Shown here piece by piece: positions 33,136-41,187 of a DNA stretch of 64,000 nucleotides. A program made the translations under genes and the position numbers. The DNA is taken from positions 124,001 to 188,000 of the forward strand of contig NZ_JBHSLA010000006.1 in assembly GCF_042657385.1 (NCBI RefSeq). The letters are read 5' to 3'. This stretch comes from Algorimicrobium hallyeonense. GTDB taxonomy: Bacteria > Bacteroidota > Bacteroidia > Flavobacteriales > Flavobacteriaceae. The notes below the pieces were generated by a model. The model searched no databases and had not been told where the DNA came from. It saw only the letters and a program-made list of their open reading frames with translations. Within the stretch, counting starts at the first letter, position 1. Every line of letters begins with the position of its first letter.

Positions 33136-34275
33136 ATGTTTGAGAATACGGAAAATAACAGCTTTTGGAAGACAGGCAACGGTAAAGATTTTCTAGTTTG
33201 GGCCAATATCCATGAAGAAAATTTAATATCTAATTATAGCACTCAATTATTTCTTCAGTACGATGATGAGCTAGAAACATTAACAAAAGGGTGGTTAGAA
33301 AATGGTGATTTTAAAACCATCATGAAATCTTTACACCAGAATCATGAAAATAAGAACCTACCTTTAAACTATCTGAAATTTAAAAATAATTTGTACCATG
33401 TCCCAAATTGGGTTGATTTCGATTTAATTCAAGCAGGCTGTAAACTTTCAGAAAGAAGTGGTCTAAACGGACTCTTGGTTTTACGCAACTTTGCCCTTTT
33501 AGGTGGTTATAATTTTGCAAACCTAACCAAGCCTTTAGTTGCTACTGGATCTTTAGAAAAGGGAGCCGCTAACCGCCTTTATAACACACTCAATTTTTGG
33601 GTTGAAGTTAGTAGAAGCGATAAAAATGCACATGACAAGCGCTTAAATGCATGCATGCAAACGCGCTTAATTCATTCTGCCTCGCGCTTAATGATTCAAA
33701 AAAAACATCCAGAATGGAATAAAGATTGCTATGGCGAGCCCATTAATTATGCCGATATGATTGCTACGAACATTGCTTTCACGGTTTACTACTTATATGG
33801 ATTACAAAAATTAAATTTCAACTATTCTGAAAAGGAAGAATTAGGCGTTTTCCACCTATGGAAATACGTAACCTATCTTTTAGGTGTTCCAAAGGAACTT
33901 ATTCCGAACAATAAAATAGAAGCTTTAAGTTTCTTTCATTTTTGGACTAAATACCAAGGGCAACCAGACGAAGATGCTATTAAACTCTCCGAGTCGTTGT
34001 TAAATGAAAACACCCCTATAAGTATGTTTAAGTTAGATATTATTAAACGAAATATGGGATATATTCATAAAAGTATTTCTAATTATTTAATTGATGGCAA
34101 CATCCGGCAAAACTTAAATATACCAGAGGTCCGATTTAAGAATATCATTCCGAAAGCCGTGCAATTGAAGAATCAATTAATTATAAACACAGAACGGGAA
34201 ATTCAGGAAGGAAGAGCAAATCAGAAAAGTATATTGAATGATTATAAAAATGCCATCACTCAACAGGTCATTTAA
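33136..34275 (+). CDS. MpaB/Lcp-like oxygenase family protein (DUF2236)
   Basis: A 379-residue mostly helical protein. The segment RLNACMQTRLIHSASRLMIQ followed by YGEPINYADMIATNIAFTVYYLYGLQKL has the R..T/R..H pattern and downstream block of the family containing fungal MpaB and the latex-clearing protein Lcp, b-type haem oxygenases. The haem-ligand candidate is the His of RLIHSASR. I see no signal peptide. Biochemical function in Bacteroidota is not known to me. It follows the O-methyltransferase by 109 bases and is the last gene of this run. Confidence 0.7.
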   Translation: MFENTENNSFWKTGNGKDFLVWANIHEENLISNYSTQLFLQYDDELETLTKGWLENGDFKTIMKSLHQNHENKNLPLNYLKFKNNLYHVPNWVDFDLIQAGCKLSERSGLNGLLVLRNFALLGGYNFANLTKPLVATGSLEKGAANRLYNTLNFWVEVSRSDKNAHDKRLNACMQTRLIHSASRLMIQKKHPEWNKDCYGEPINYADMIATNIAFTVYYLYGLQKLNFNYSEKEELGVFHLWKYVTYLLGVPKELIPNNKIEALSFFHFWTKYQGQPDEDAIKLSESLLNENTPISMFKLDIIKRNMGYIHKSISNYLIDGNIRQNLNIPEVRFKNIIPKAVQLKNQLIINTEREIQEGRANQKSILNDYKNAITQQVI

Positions 34276-34277
34276 AA

Positions 34278-34298
34278 TTCTAAATACAACATTTAGAA
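34278..34298 (+). terminator. Weak AT-rich hairpin after the MpaB-like gene
   Basis: Perfect 8-bp stem TTCTAAAT/ATTTAGAA with a five-base loop, three bases past the stop codon but without a proper T run. Confidence 0.3.
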
Positions 34299-34521
34299 AA
34301 TTATCCTCTCGTGGAATATTCTTAATAGCAATTCATGATGGAGTTATGAACTAGTAGCAAGGTCTATAAACCTATTTATCCTGCAAGCTATCGGAAATAA
34401 ATTGCTATATTTAATTTTACCTAACTTGGTTGCTATAATAAACAAACCAGCGCATCAATTTGCATGTAATGTGGATGTGTAGTCTGGATTCTAATTTAGC
34501 ACCTTTATAAATTATGTTTTT
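34299..34521. other. Noncoding stretch with no recognised content
   Basis: About 220 bases with no open frame of note, no RNA structure I can recognise and no clear promoter match. It separates the kynurenine-side genes from the orphan small genes. Confidence 0.5.
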
Positions 34522-34746
34522 ATGAAATTAAACTTATTGTCCTGTGAAGCTCAAAGACCAGACAGACGAGCGATAGCCAAATGTATGGTTGAGATTTCAA
34601 AAAACATATCTGAATCTCTAGCTAATGAACTCACCGATATCCTATTAGAAGGCGATGCTGTTGCTATTGCCGTATCTGATAAAAACTCGGGTTCGGCATT
34701 AAGAGCTTTGCGAAAATTGGATATTGATTATGAGATTATAGAGTAA
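34522..34746 (+). CDS. Small protein of unknown function
   Basis: A 74-residue soluble, acidic protein beginning MKLNLLSCEAQRPDRRAIAK and ending LRKLDIDYEIIE. The pattern helix (RAIAKCMVEISKNISESLANELTDILLEG) then strand, helix (SGSALRALRKL) and final strand suggests a compact alpha/beta fold like the C-terminal domain of ribosomal protein L7/L12, but this is a secondary-structure guess and not homology. It has an ATG start, an A/T-rich upstream region and no close neighbours. Confidence 0.55.
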   Translation: MKLNLLSCEAQRPDRRAIAKCMVEISKNISESLANELTDILLEGDAVAIAVSDKNSGSALRALRKLDIDYEIIE

Positions 34747-34865
34747 GTTTATAATTCGTAATAGCTTATCATTTAGCAGAATAGTTAAAACTTGACTTTC
34801 TTAAAAAAATTAACGAACTTCGTTTACAACTGATATAAAACATTCAAACGATTTCATATCATAAC

Positions 34866-35366
34866 GTTGTGCCTCATTTAAAAAACTGAACTAATTGAAG
34901 ATATTTCCCGAAAAAAAGTATTTAATTGACTTAAAGAATGAGAGTTCGAAAACTCTTTCCGACTTGCAGAAGGAAACTTTGTCGGACGAACAATTTATTG
35001 TGAAATGGAATAAAATATTTATCGGAAAGGTTAGTCAAAATGGCTTTGAAATAAAATTAGCAAAAAGAATATTTGGCTCATTTTGTGTCGTGAAAGGAAA
35101 AATAGAAAACAAAAATGGAATGTTGGAAATTCAAATCAGTAAAATATATAAACTGCTTTTAAGGATTTTAGTTTTATTTCTCATTTCGGGATTTGTTATT
35201 TCATTAATTCGGGGCGAATTCGAAACTTCATTAAAAATCATTCTACTCATTTTGGGTTATAGGCTTTTAATTATTGAATTTTGGTTCAGAATGAATTCAA
35301 AAAAAAGCATGAATGAATTGACAAAGGTCATCGGAATAATTAAACAAGAAAAAAACAAGGCACAAC
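34866..35366. repeat. Inverted 9-bp repeats flanking an orphan gene
   Basis: GTTGTGCCT at 34866-34874 and its reverse complement AGGCACAAC at 35358-35366 sit before the start and at the very end of the next gene. With the adjacent compound hairpin they give the gene a cassette-like appearance. Confidence 0.55.
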
Positions 35367-35377
35367 ATAGTATATAA
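34895..35377 (+). CDS. Small membrane protein of unknown function (TTG start)
   Basis: A 160-residue protein: an N-terminal hydrophilic part of about 85 residues, two membrane helices (about 87-105 and 112-130), and a basic, hydrophilic tail (KKSMNELTKVIGIIKQEKNK). I do not recognise the family. The only plausible start in frame is TTG at 34895; an internal ATG would lose the first 80 residues. Nothing on either side relates to it; it is bounded by short inverted repeats and followed by an extended hairpin, suggesting independent acquisition. Confidence 0.55.
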   Translation: MKIFPEKKYLIDLKNESSKTLSDLQKETLSDEQFIVKWNKIFIGKVSQNGFEIKLAKRIFGSFCVVKGKIENKNGMLEIQISKIYKLLLRILVLFLISGFVISLIRGEFETSLKIILLILGYRLLIIEFWFRMNSKKSMNELTKVIGIIKQEKNKAQHSI

Positions 35378-35408
35378 AAAATTGCTATTTTGTGCTTAAC
35401 CAATGTTA

Positions 35409-35469
35409 GTTGCTTTGTTTGCTTGCATCTGATTTTCCTTCGGAAAATCCTCGCACACAAACACGCAAC
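35409..35469. repeat. Compound imperfect hairpin downstream of the orphan membrane-protein gene
   Basis: Outer arms start GTTGC (35409) and end GCAAC (35469) and pair imperfectly over about 19 bases; inside sits a perfect 8-bp stem GATTTTCC/GGAAAATC (35431-35449) with a TTC loop. No T run follows. The nested, bulged shape recalls recombination-site hairpins more than a terminator. Confidence 0.6.
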
Positions 35470-35553
35470 ATTTCATATACGTAAACGTAAACGAAACTGA
35501 AAAATTATAATAAAGAAAATGCTTATCTAATAAAGTAAAGACCCAATATTCTT

Positions 35554-35841
35554 TTAAAGTTTCCGCCTCACAGACCCCGTAAAATCCTCCAATTCGTCTT
35601 TTACTTTATTCAGTTCGTCTTGAACATCTTTGGTAACGCTGGTATCAATGCCATTTTTTTCGGCACTTTTGGTGATTTCAGATTTCAGGTCGTTGGACGC
35701 ATCTTTAAGCATGCGCATACCTTTACCCATTCCGCGAGCTATTTCAGGAATTTTATCGGCACCAAAGACCATGACTACTATAAATAGTATAAACATGATT
35801 TCGGTAGTACCTATAAATAAGTATATGGCTTGTTGTATCAC
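35554..35841 (-). CDS. tatA: Twin-arginine translocase subunit TatA/TatE family
   Basis: A 95-residue pore-forming component of the Tat protein export system. One N-terminal membrane helix (about 8-26) leads to the family hinge FGADKIPEIARGMGKGM (about 26-42), then an amphipathic helix and a charged, probably disordered tail. Length and motif are typical. tatC is not in the window. It exports folded proteins such as the RR-signal protein at 28.7 kb. It is monocistronic, behind a terminator shared with the M1 peptidase gene's region. Confidence 0.93.
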   Translation of the reverse strand: MIQQAIYLFIGTTEIMFILFIVVMVFGADKIPEIARGMGKGMRMLKDASNDLKSEITKSAEKNGIDTSVTKDVQDELNKVKDELEDFTGSVRRKL

Positions 35842-35876
35842 GATGCAAATATAGTAAGTAGTTTGATACGAATAAA

Positions 35877-35904
35877 AAAAGCCGACTGTTAAAAGTCGGC
35901 TTTT
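35877..35904 (-). terminator. Terminator after the M1 peptidase gene
   Basis: Perfect 11-bp stem AAAAGCCGACT/AGTCGGCTTTT with a six-base loop; the minus-strand T run is supplied by the A tract at 35874-35880. It lies 18 bases past the peptidase stop, before tatA. Confidence 0.88.
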
Positions 35905-35922
35905 AATAAAATATTATAATAA

Positions 35923-38232
35923 TTAATCTTTTTTCTTATCCTTGAACTGATCAAACTGGCTTTGTGTCACTTCTCGTGGCCACGAATTGTTTGATGTATC
36001 TACATCAGCTGTCTCTAAATTAGGATCGACAGTAATTTTAACAATCTCCTTATCAGACGCTACTGCTTTGCTTACTTCTTTATCATTTAACCGCCAGATT
36101 TGTGCTGGATATTTTTCCATTTTGGTTGTACCATCGGCATAGGTATACTCCACTATAATTGGCATGACTAATCCGCCTGGCTTCTCAAACGTTACGCTGT
36201 AGAAATATTTAGGTTGTTTAATTTTAGCACGTTCTTCAGGTGTAAAATTATCCATTACATATTCCTTTAAAGTTGGTGAGTTTTCTAAAAGCGTACCATT
36301 TTTCATGTCTTCAGTAAATTCCTCACTTCCTTCTTCAACCATATAAACTAAAGGTGGTAAATCGCTCATTTTCATGCCACGTTGTTTTACCATTTCTTTA
36401 ATACGTGCATTAGGCTCCGATGAAACATAATATTTTTTCACCTCTTTAACACCCATATCTACATAATCTGTTGTATAAAACCAACCTCTCCAGAACCAAT
36501 CTAAATCGAATGCCGATGCATCTTCCATAGTTCTAAAGAAATCTTCTGGTGTTGGGTGCTTAAACATCCAACGGTTTGCATATTCCCTAAAGGCATAGTC
36601 AAACAACTCACGCCCCATAACGGTTTCTCTTAAAATATTTAGAGCTGTAGCCGGTTTTCCATAAGCATTATTTCCAAACTGATAGGTGTTTAAACCTTTA
36701 GTCATAATAGGCGCAATATAATCTTGATCGCCACCCATATAAGGTACAATGTTAGCGGCTGGTCCACGACTTGATGGATATTTATCATGTCCTTCAGATA
36801 AAGCGGCTGGATACCACTCACCAAAATCTTGTTCAGCTACATATTGAGCGAAGGTATTTAAACCTTCATCCATCCAAGTCCACTGACGCTCATCACTATT
36901 TACAATCATGGGGAAATAGTTATGGCCTACTTCATGGATAATAACACTAATCATCCCGTATTTAGTACGATCGCTGTATTTTCCATCTTTATCTGGACGT
37001 CCGTAATTAAAACAAATCATTGGGTATTCCATTCCTTGTTGCTTGGCATGAACCGAAATAGCTTTATGGTATGGATAATCAAATGTCATACGTGAGTATG
37101 TTTTTAATGTACTTGCCACGGCATAGGTGGACCACTCTTCCCATAACGGGTTTCCTTCTTTAGGGTACATAGAAACAGCCATGACATCTCTGTCGCCAAT
37201 TTTAACTGCCATCATATCCCAGATGTATTTTCTAGACGTTGCAAATGCAAAATCTCGAACATTTTCTGCCGAATATTTCCAGGTTTTACTCCCTGTTGCA
37301 CGACCTTTTTCTGCCTTTTCAGCTTCTTCTTGTGTTACGATAAAAACAGGCTTATCATAGGATTCTTGCGCTTGTTCGTAACGCTTCATCATGTCTTTTG
37401 AAAACACCTCTTTACGGTTGGTTAAAACACCCGTTGCATCCATAATATGATCTGAAGGCACCGTAATATTCACTTCATAATTACCAAACGGTAAAGCAAA
37501 TTCATCACGTCCCCAGAATTGGGAGTTTTGCCAACCTTCTACATCACTGTAAACAGCCATTCTTGGAAAGAACTGTGCAATAATATAGTTTCTATTACCA
37601 TCTTCTGGGAAAAATTCATATCCAGAGCGTCCACCCATATTTACATAATCATTAATATTGTACCACCATTTGATAGAGAATACAAATTTATCACCTGTAC
37701 CCATTGCTTTTGGCAATTCAACACGCATCATGGTACGATTTATCATGTGTGGCAATGCTTTTCCGCTAGCATCTGTAACGGCTTCTATTTTAAAACCACC
37801 ATCAAAACCGTCTGTCATATATTCTGAAGCAAAGCTACCAGCTTGTTGTGCTCCACGCACACCACTACCTTCAATTAAAGGCGACTGTGAATCTTTAGCA
37901 CGCATATTTTGATCTAGCTGCACCCATAAATACTTTAAAGGATCCGGTGAATTATTAGTGTATGTAATAGTTTCAAAACCGGATATTGTGGCTTTGTCAT
38001 CATCCAACGTTAAATCCATTTTATAATCTGCTTGCTGCTGATAATAAGCTGGACCTGGTGCTCCTGATGCTGTACGGAACATATTTGGTGTTGAAAATTC
38101 ATCATACAATTGTTTGAATTTATTATTGTTTGTATGACCTGGTTTACGTTCTGGTTTCTGTTCCTCATCTTGAGCAAATGCTCCAAGGGAAACAAATAAA
38201 GCAGATAGAAAAAGGTACTTTAGTTTTCTCAT
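35923..38232 (-). CDS. M1 family metallopeptidase, exported
   Basis: A 769-residue zinc aminopeptidase-like enzyme with a signal peptide (MRKLKYLFLSALFVSLGAFA, cut before Q). The zinc site HEVGH is near residue 433 with the downstream glutamate in WMDEGLNTF, and GMEYPMICFN stands in place of the GAMEN exopeptidase motif. The N-terminal part is the beta-saddle domain (DLTLDDDKATISGFETITYTNNSP). It probably acts in the periplasm or at the surface in peptide breakdown. The DUF6702 gene lies 64 bases upstream on the same strand and is a common partner of this peptidase in Flavobacteriia. Confidence 0.93.
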   Translation of the reverse strand: MRKLKYLFLSALFVSLGAFAQDEEQKPERKPGHTNNNKFKQLYDEFSTPNMFRTASGAPGPAYYQQQADYKMDLTLDDDKATISGFETITYTNNSPDPLKYLWVQLDQNMRAKDSQSPLIEGSGVRGAQQAGSFASEYMTDGFDGGFKIEAVTDASGKALPHMINRTMMRVELPKAMGTGDKFVFSIKWWYNINDYVNMGGRSGYEFFPEDGNRNYIIAQFFPRMAVYSDVEGWQNSQFWGRDEFALPFGNYEVNITVPSDHIMDATGVLTNRKEVFSKDMMKRYEQAQESYDKPVFIVTQEEAEKAEKGRATGSKTWKYSAENVRDFAFATSRKYIWDMMAVKIGDRDVMAVSMYPKEGNPLWEEWSTYAVASTLKTYSRMTFDYPYHKAISVHAKQQGMEYPMICFNYGRPDKDGKYSDRTKYGMISVIIHEVGHNYFPMIVNSDERQWTWMDEGLNTFAQYVAEQDFGEWYPAALSEGHDKYPSSRGPAANIVPYMGGDQDYIAPIMTKGLNTYQFGNNAYGKPATALNILRETVMGRELFDYAFREYANRWMFKHPTPEDFFRTMEDASAFDLDWFWRGWFYTTDYVDMGVKEVKKYYVSSEPNARIKEMVKQRGMKMSDLPPLVYMVEEGSEEFTEDMKNGTLLENSPTLKEYVMDNFTPEERAKIKQPKYFYSVTFEKPGGLVMPIIVEYTYADGTTKMEKYPAQIWRLNDKEVSKAVASDKEIVKITVDPNLETADVDTSNNSWPREVTQSQFDQFKDKKKD

Positions 38233-38296
38233 AGTTGGTTTGTATTACTATATAATTGATTGGAAAATTAACACTTTTTTAAGGTAATGAATTACA

Positions 38297-38800
38297 TTAA
38301 TTAAAGTTTAACATTCCTTTATCATTTTGTTTTATCAGTATAAAGCTATTATTCTCATCATTAATATTGGTTCTTACAATATTTTTCTGGTCAGGAAACA
38401 AATCGAATAATACTTGATTACTAACTTCAAATGATTGGATTGAAGGCACATTTGTAATTTCTAAATAACAATACACAATGTCATTTTCATATTCTTTACC
38501 TAAAAACAGCATATTAGCGTGCTTGCCATTGATGGTTATCGCCATTTTTTCAACAAGATATTTTCCAATATATTGGTTTACATTTTTAGACTCACTTTTG
38601 GCTGCTAATGTTACAGTTTCGTCATATCTTGTGCGAATTAAACGCTCGAAATCATCTACAAATATTCGGGTTATAATTTGAACGGATTGTTTTTCTTTTA
38701 CATATTCAATTTGCGTAATACTCACATAATATTTGTGTGCTGACGAAAAAGCTAGAAGTGGAATAATGGCTAAAATGAATAGGTATTTAAGTAATTTCAT
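38297..38800 (-). CDS. DUF6702 family exported protein
   Basis: A 167-residue protein with a signal peptide (about 1-21, ending SSA before HKYY). The mature part begins HKYYVSITQIEY and includes IITRIFVDDFERLIR and a YLEITNV strand, the pattern of the DUF6702 family, small exported beta-sandwich proteins of Bacteroidota with no known function. It lies immediately upstream of the M1 peptidase on the same strand, so it may assist or be co-regulated with it. It also follows the four-paralogue array in the same direction, 66 bases on. Confidence 0.82.
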   Translation of the reverse strand: MKLLKYLFILAIIPLLAFSSAHKYYVSITQIEYVKEKQSVQIITRIFVDDFERLIRTRYDETVTLAAKSESKNVNQYIGKYLVEKMAITINGKHANMLFLGKEYENDIVYCYLEITNVPSIQSFEVSNQVLFDLFPDQKNIVRTNINDENNSFILIKQNDKGMLNFN

Positions 38801-38866
38801 TTATTTGTGATTTTTAAAATGCTAATGTAGTTATTCATTGGGTTCAAAAATTATTCCATCTTAAAA

Positions 38867-39670
38867 TTACGGATACTTTATGTTTTTATTATCATAATAA
38901 ATAAACAGCTTTTCCTTAAGATACTCATAGTGATTAACCGCTGATTTGTTTTTACAACGTTCTAGAAAGTCTGGTTGTTCTGAAACAAAAAAGAGAAATT
39001 CCATAACATATACATCCTCCAAAGGGTAATCGGCAAAAACAGTTTCCGAAATATGGGTTTTTAAATGATACATAAGCGCTTCTTTTTCTTCTAATTGCAC
39101 AAACGTTTTCATTTCTTTGGTTCTACCGGTGATAGCATTAATAACCGGAACCAGCCTAATTGAAGCTCCTAAACCTCCTAAAGAGCCACCGAGTTTTGGG
39201 TCTAAATCGCCAGCATCTTTTAAATGTCGTTGTGTCTGTGTTAATGGTTTGCCTTGATAACTGGGAATACCCGCTTTTTTAGATGTCATGGGTTCGCCTT
39301 CCACATTAGCCACATCAGAATTCATATTTCCCGTTAAAACTTTTCCAACGGTTACCTCATCTAGTTTATTTAAGTGTTCCAATAAGGTAATAACTACTGT
39401 TCCGTTTTTATAAGTTTCTTGGTCCACCATAAGCATTTGCAATTCATGCTGAAGGGACGAAAAAATTAAGGTATCCTGTAACTTGACTTCAATTTCAAAC
39501 AGTCCAGAACTATTAGTAATAGTGTTCTTTTTTGATGATTTATTAATAACATGAACATTCTCGGCATCTTGAGATGTTAGTACTTTTCCCCGAAGCATTT
39601 TAGTTTGCGCAACCACATGGTGATGCGTAAAGCCACAAACCAAAATCACGATACATAGGAATTTACCCAT
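38867..39670 (-). CDS. Exported CarboxypepD_reg-like protein, paralogue 4 of a tandem array
   Basis: A 267-residue protein: signal peptide (about 1-21), a CarboxypepD_reg-like beta-sandwich domain (about 24-105; LRGKVLTSQDAENVHVIN, TNSSGLFEI, LIFSSLQHE), then a family-specific part with LDEVTVGKVLTGNM, EPMTSKKAGIPSYQG and a helical C-terminus including FVSEQPDFLERCKNK. The regulatory domain resembles the N-terminal extension of SusC-type TonB receptors, but no plug or barrel follows. It begins seven bases after paralogue 3. Function unknown; probably periplasmic or surface-located. Confidence 0.82.
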   Translation of the reverse strand: MGKFLCIVILVCGFTHHHVVAQTKMLRGKVLTSQDAENVHVINKSSKKNTITNSSGLFEIEVKLQDTLIFSSLQHELQMLMVDQETYKNGTVVITLLEHLNKLDEVTVGKVLTGNMNSDVANVEGEPMTSKKAGIPSYQGKPLTQTQRHLKDAGDLDPKLGGSLGGLGASIRLVPVINAITGRTKEMKTFVQLEEKEALMYHLKTHISETVFADYPLEDVYVMEFLFFVSEQPDFLERCKNKSAVNHYEYLKEKLFIYYDNKNIKYP

Positions 39671-39677
39671 AACACGT

Positions 39678-40421
39678 TCACCTTTTTATATTTTGTTTAT
39701 AGCGTTCCAATTTTTCAACTAAAAACTGCAAAACATCAATTCCATTTATACTTTTACAACGCTCTAAAAATTTCGTATCTTCAGAACAAAAGTAAAAATA
39801 ATCCATACGCAAAGCTGGTTCTAATGGATAATTAGTAAACAAATCAGCTTCATGAGCCACGCGAATTTTGTGCAAAAGCTCATCTTTCTCTTCGAGCTCT
39901 GCTTGCCTTTTATAGCGTTTAATGTTGCCATTAATGGTATTTACCAGCATGCCAATCATACCACTTTTAGCATAACTTAAACGCCTTTCGGTTTGGGTGG
40001 GCATTTTTCCTTGATAACTAGGAATACCTGCTTTTTTAGCTGTCATGGGTTCGCTTGCTATGGATTGAACATCTTGCAATAAATTACCTGAAAGCACTTT
40101 TCCTACCAGCACTTCATCCAGCATATTTACTAAAGGCTCCAAAAACACCTGAATTTGTTTCTCCTGAAGCATTTCAGCGTCTACAACCAAAGAAATTAAT
40201 TGATGCTGAATAGATGAAATTATAATGACATCATTCAGCATTCCCGGAATTACAAACGCGCCAGAAGCATTGGTAATGGTGAATTTTTTTGATGTTTTAT
40301 TAATGACATGAATATTTTCAGCATCTAAATTTGTGATAACCTGACCTTCCAAATCTATAGTTTGAGAAAACATATTTGCGGTGAAAATAAATAGTAAGAA
40401 TCCAAATCTAATCGCTTTCAT
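39678..40421 (-). CDS. Exported CarboxypepD_reg-like protein, paralogue 3 of a tandem array
   Basis: A 247-residue protein with signal peptide (about 1-19), CarboxypepD_reg-like domain (LEGQVITNLDAENIHVIN, TNASGAFVI, IISSIQHQ) and the array's signature blocks LDEVLVGKVLSGNL, EPMTAKKAGIPSYQG, TQTERRL and FCSEDTKFLERCKS. The glycine-rich spacer found in the neighbouring copies is shortened here. Its start overlaps the stop of paralogue 2 by 14 bases. It is clearly homologous to its two neighbours over the full length. Confidence 0.82.
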   Translation of the reverse strand: MKAIRFGFLLFIFTANMFSQTIDLEGQVITNLDAENIHVINKTSKKFTITNASGAFVIPGMLNDVIIISSIQHQLISLVVDAEMLQEKQIQVFLEPLVNMLDEVLVGKVLSGNLLQDVQSIASEPMTAKKAGIPSYQGKMPTQTERRLSYAKSGMIGMLVNTINGNIKRYKRQAELEEKDELLHKIRVAHEADLFTNYPLEPALRMDYFYFCSEDTKFLERCKSINGIDVLQFLVEKLERYKQNIKR

Positions 40422-41187
40422 GAGTATTAGCGATTTTTAGATTTTGTTTGAAAACGCGTAATTTTTCAATTAGATAATTCAAAATTTCAATAGATGATTT
40501 GTTTTTGCAACGCGCTAAAAAATCTGGTTGTTCGGAAGCAAAGTAAAAATACTCCATAACATATTCTTCTGGTAACGGATTTTCAGTGAACAAATCGTTA
40601 GAAAGCTCGTTCTTTATATTAAACATTAAATCGTCCTTCTCCTCTAATTTAACCTGTTTTTTCAACTTTTTGGTTCTACCCGAAATGGCATTTAAAATAG
40701 GATTGAGCGGAATGATCCCGCCTCCCGTAGTCGCTTCGTTTAATTTGCGTTCGCTTTGGGTTTTTAGCGGTCCTTGATAACTGGGAATGCCTGCTTTCTG
40801 AGATGTCATCGGTTCCTCTTCAACACTAGAAACATCTAACACCATGTTCCCTGTTAATATTTTTCCAACGACTACTTGATCCAATTCATTTAATTGCTCT
40901 TCTAAAGTAACCACCAAGGTTTTATTTTGTATAATTTCAGCATCTATTAAAACAGATGTAATTTTATGTTGAATAGATGTAAAAATTAACGTATCATTTA
41001 AAGTTGCAGAAATCTGAAACGCCCCATCAGCATTAGTGATCGTAAATTTTTGTGCCGTTTTATTAATAACGTGAATGTTCTCTACGTCTGTTGTACTTTG
41101 CACTTTCCCGGATAGCACTATAGTTTGCGCGTAACTTTGTTGAACTGTAACCAACAGCAATAAAAGAAATAATTTAATTCTGCCCAT
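40408..41187 (-). CDS. Exported CarboxypepD_reg-like protein, paralogue 2 of a tandem array
   Basis: A 259-residue protein with signal peptide (about 1-20), the beta-sandwich domain (LSGKVQSTTDVENIHVIN, TNADGAFQI, LIFTSIQHK), then LDQVVVGKILTGNM, EPMTSQKAGIPSYQG, TQSERKL, ISGRTKKLKKQVKLEEKDDL and FASEQPDFLARCKNK. It is closest to paralogue 4 in the C-terminal part (both keep the xISGRTK/ITGRTK block and EQPDFL-RCKNKS). Start overlaps the stop of paralogue 1 by 14 bases, so translation of the array is probably coupled. Confidence 0.82.
   Translation of the reverse strand: MGRIKLFLLLLLVTVQQSYAQTIVLSGKVQSTTDVENIHVINKTAQKFTITNADGAFQISATLNDTLIFTSIQHKITSVLIDAEIIQNKTLVVTLEEQLNELDQVVVGKILTGNMVLDVSSVEEEPMTSQKAGIPSYQGPLKTQSERKLNEATTGGGIIPLNPILNAISGRTKKLKKQVKLEEKDDLMFNIKNELSNDLFTENPLPEEYVMEYFYFASEQPDFLARCKNKSSIEILNYLIEKLRVFKQNLKIANTHESD

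Noticed and set aside
34866..35469. True integron attC site
   Set aside because: Hairpin and GTT/AAC edges are suggestive, but the 7-bp core boxes do not fit the consensus exactly and no integrase is in the window; kept only as a finding.
35409..35469. Intrinsic terminator for the orphan membrane-protein gene
   Set aside because: No T run follows the hairpin on either strand and the arms are too imperfect and long.
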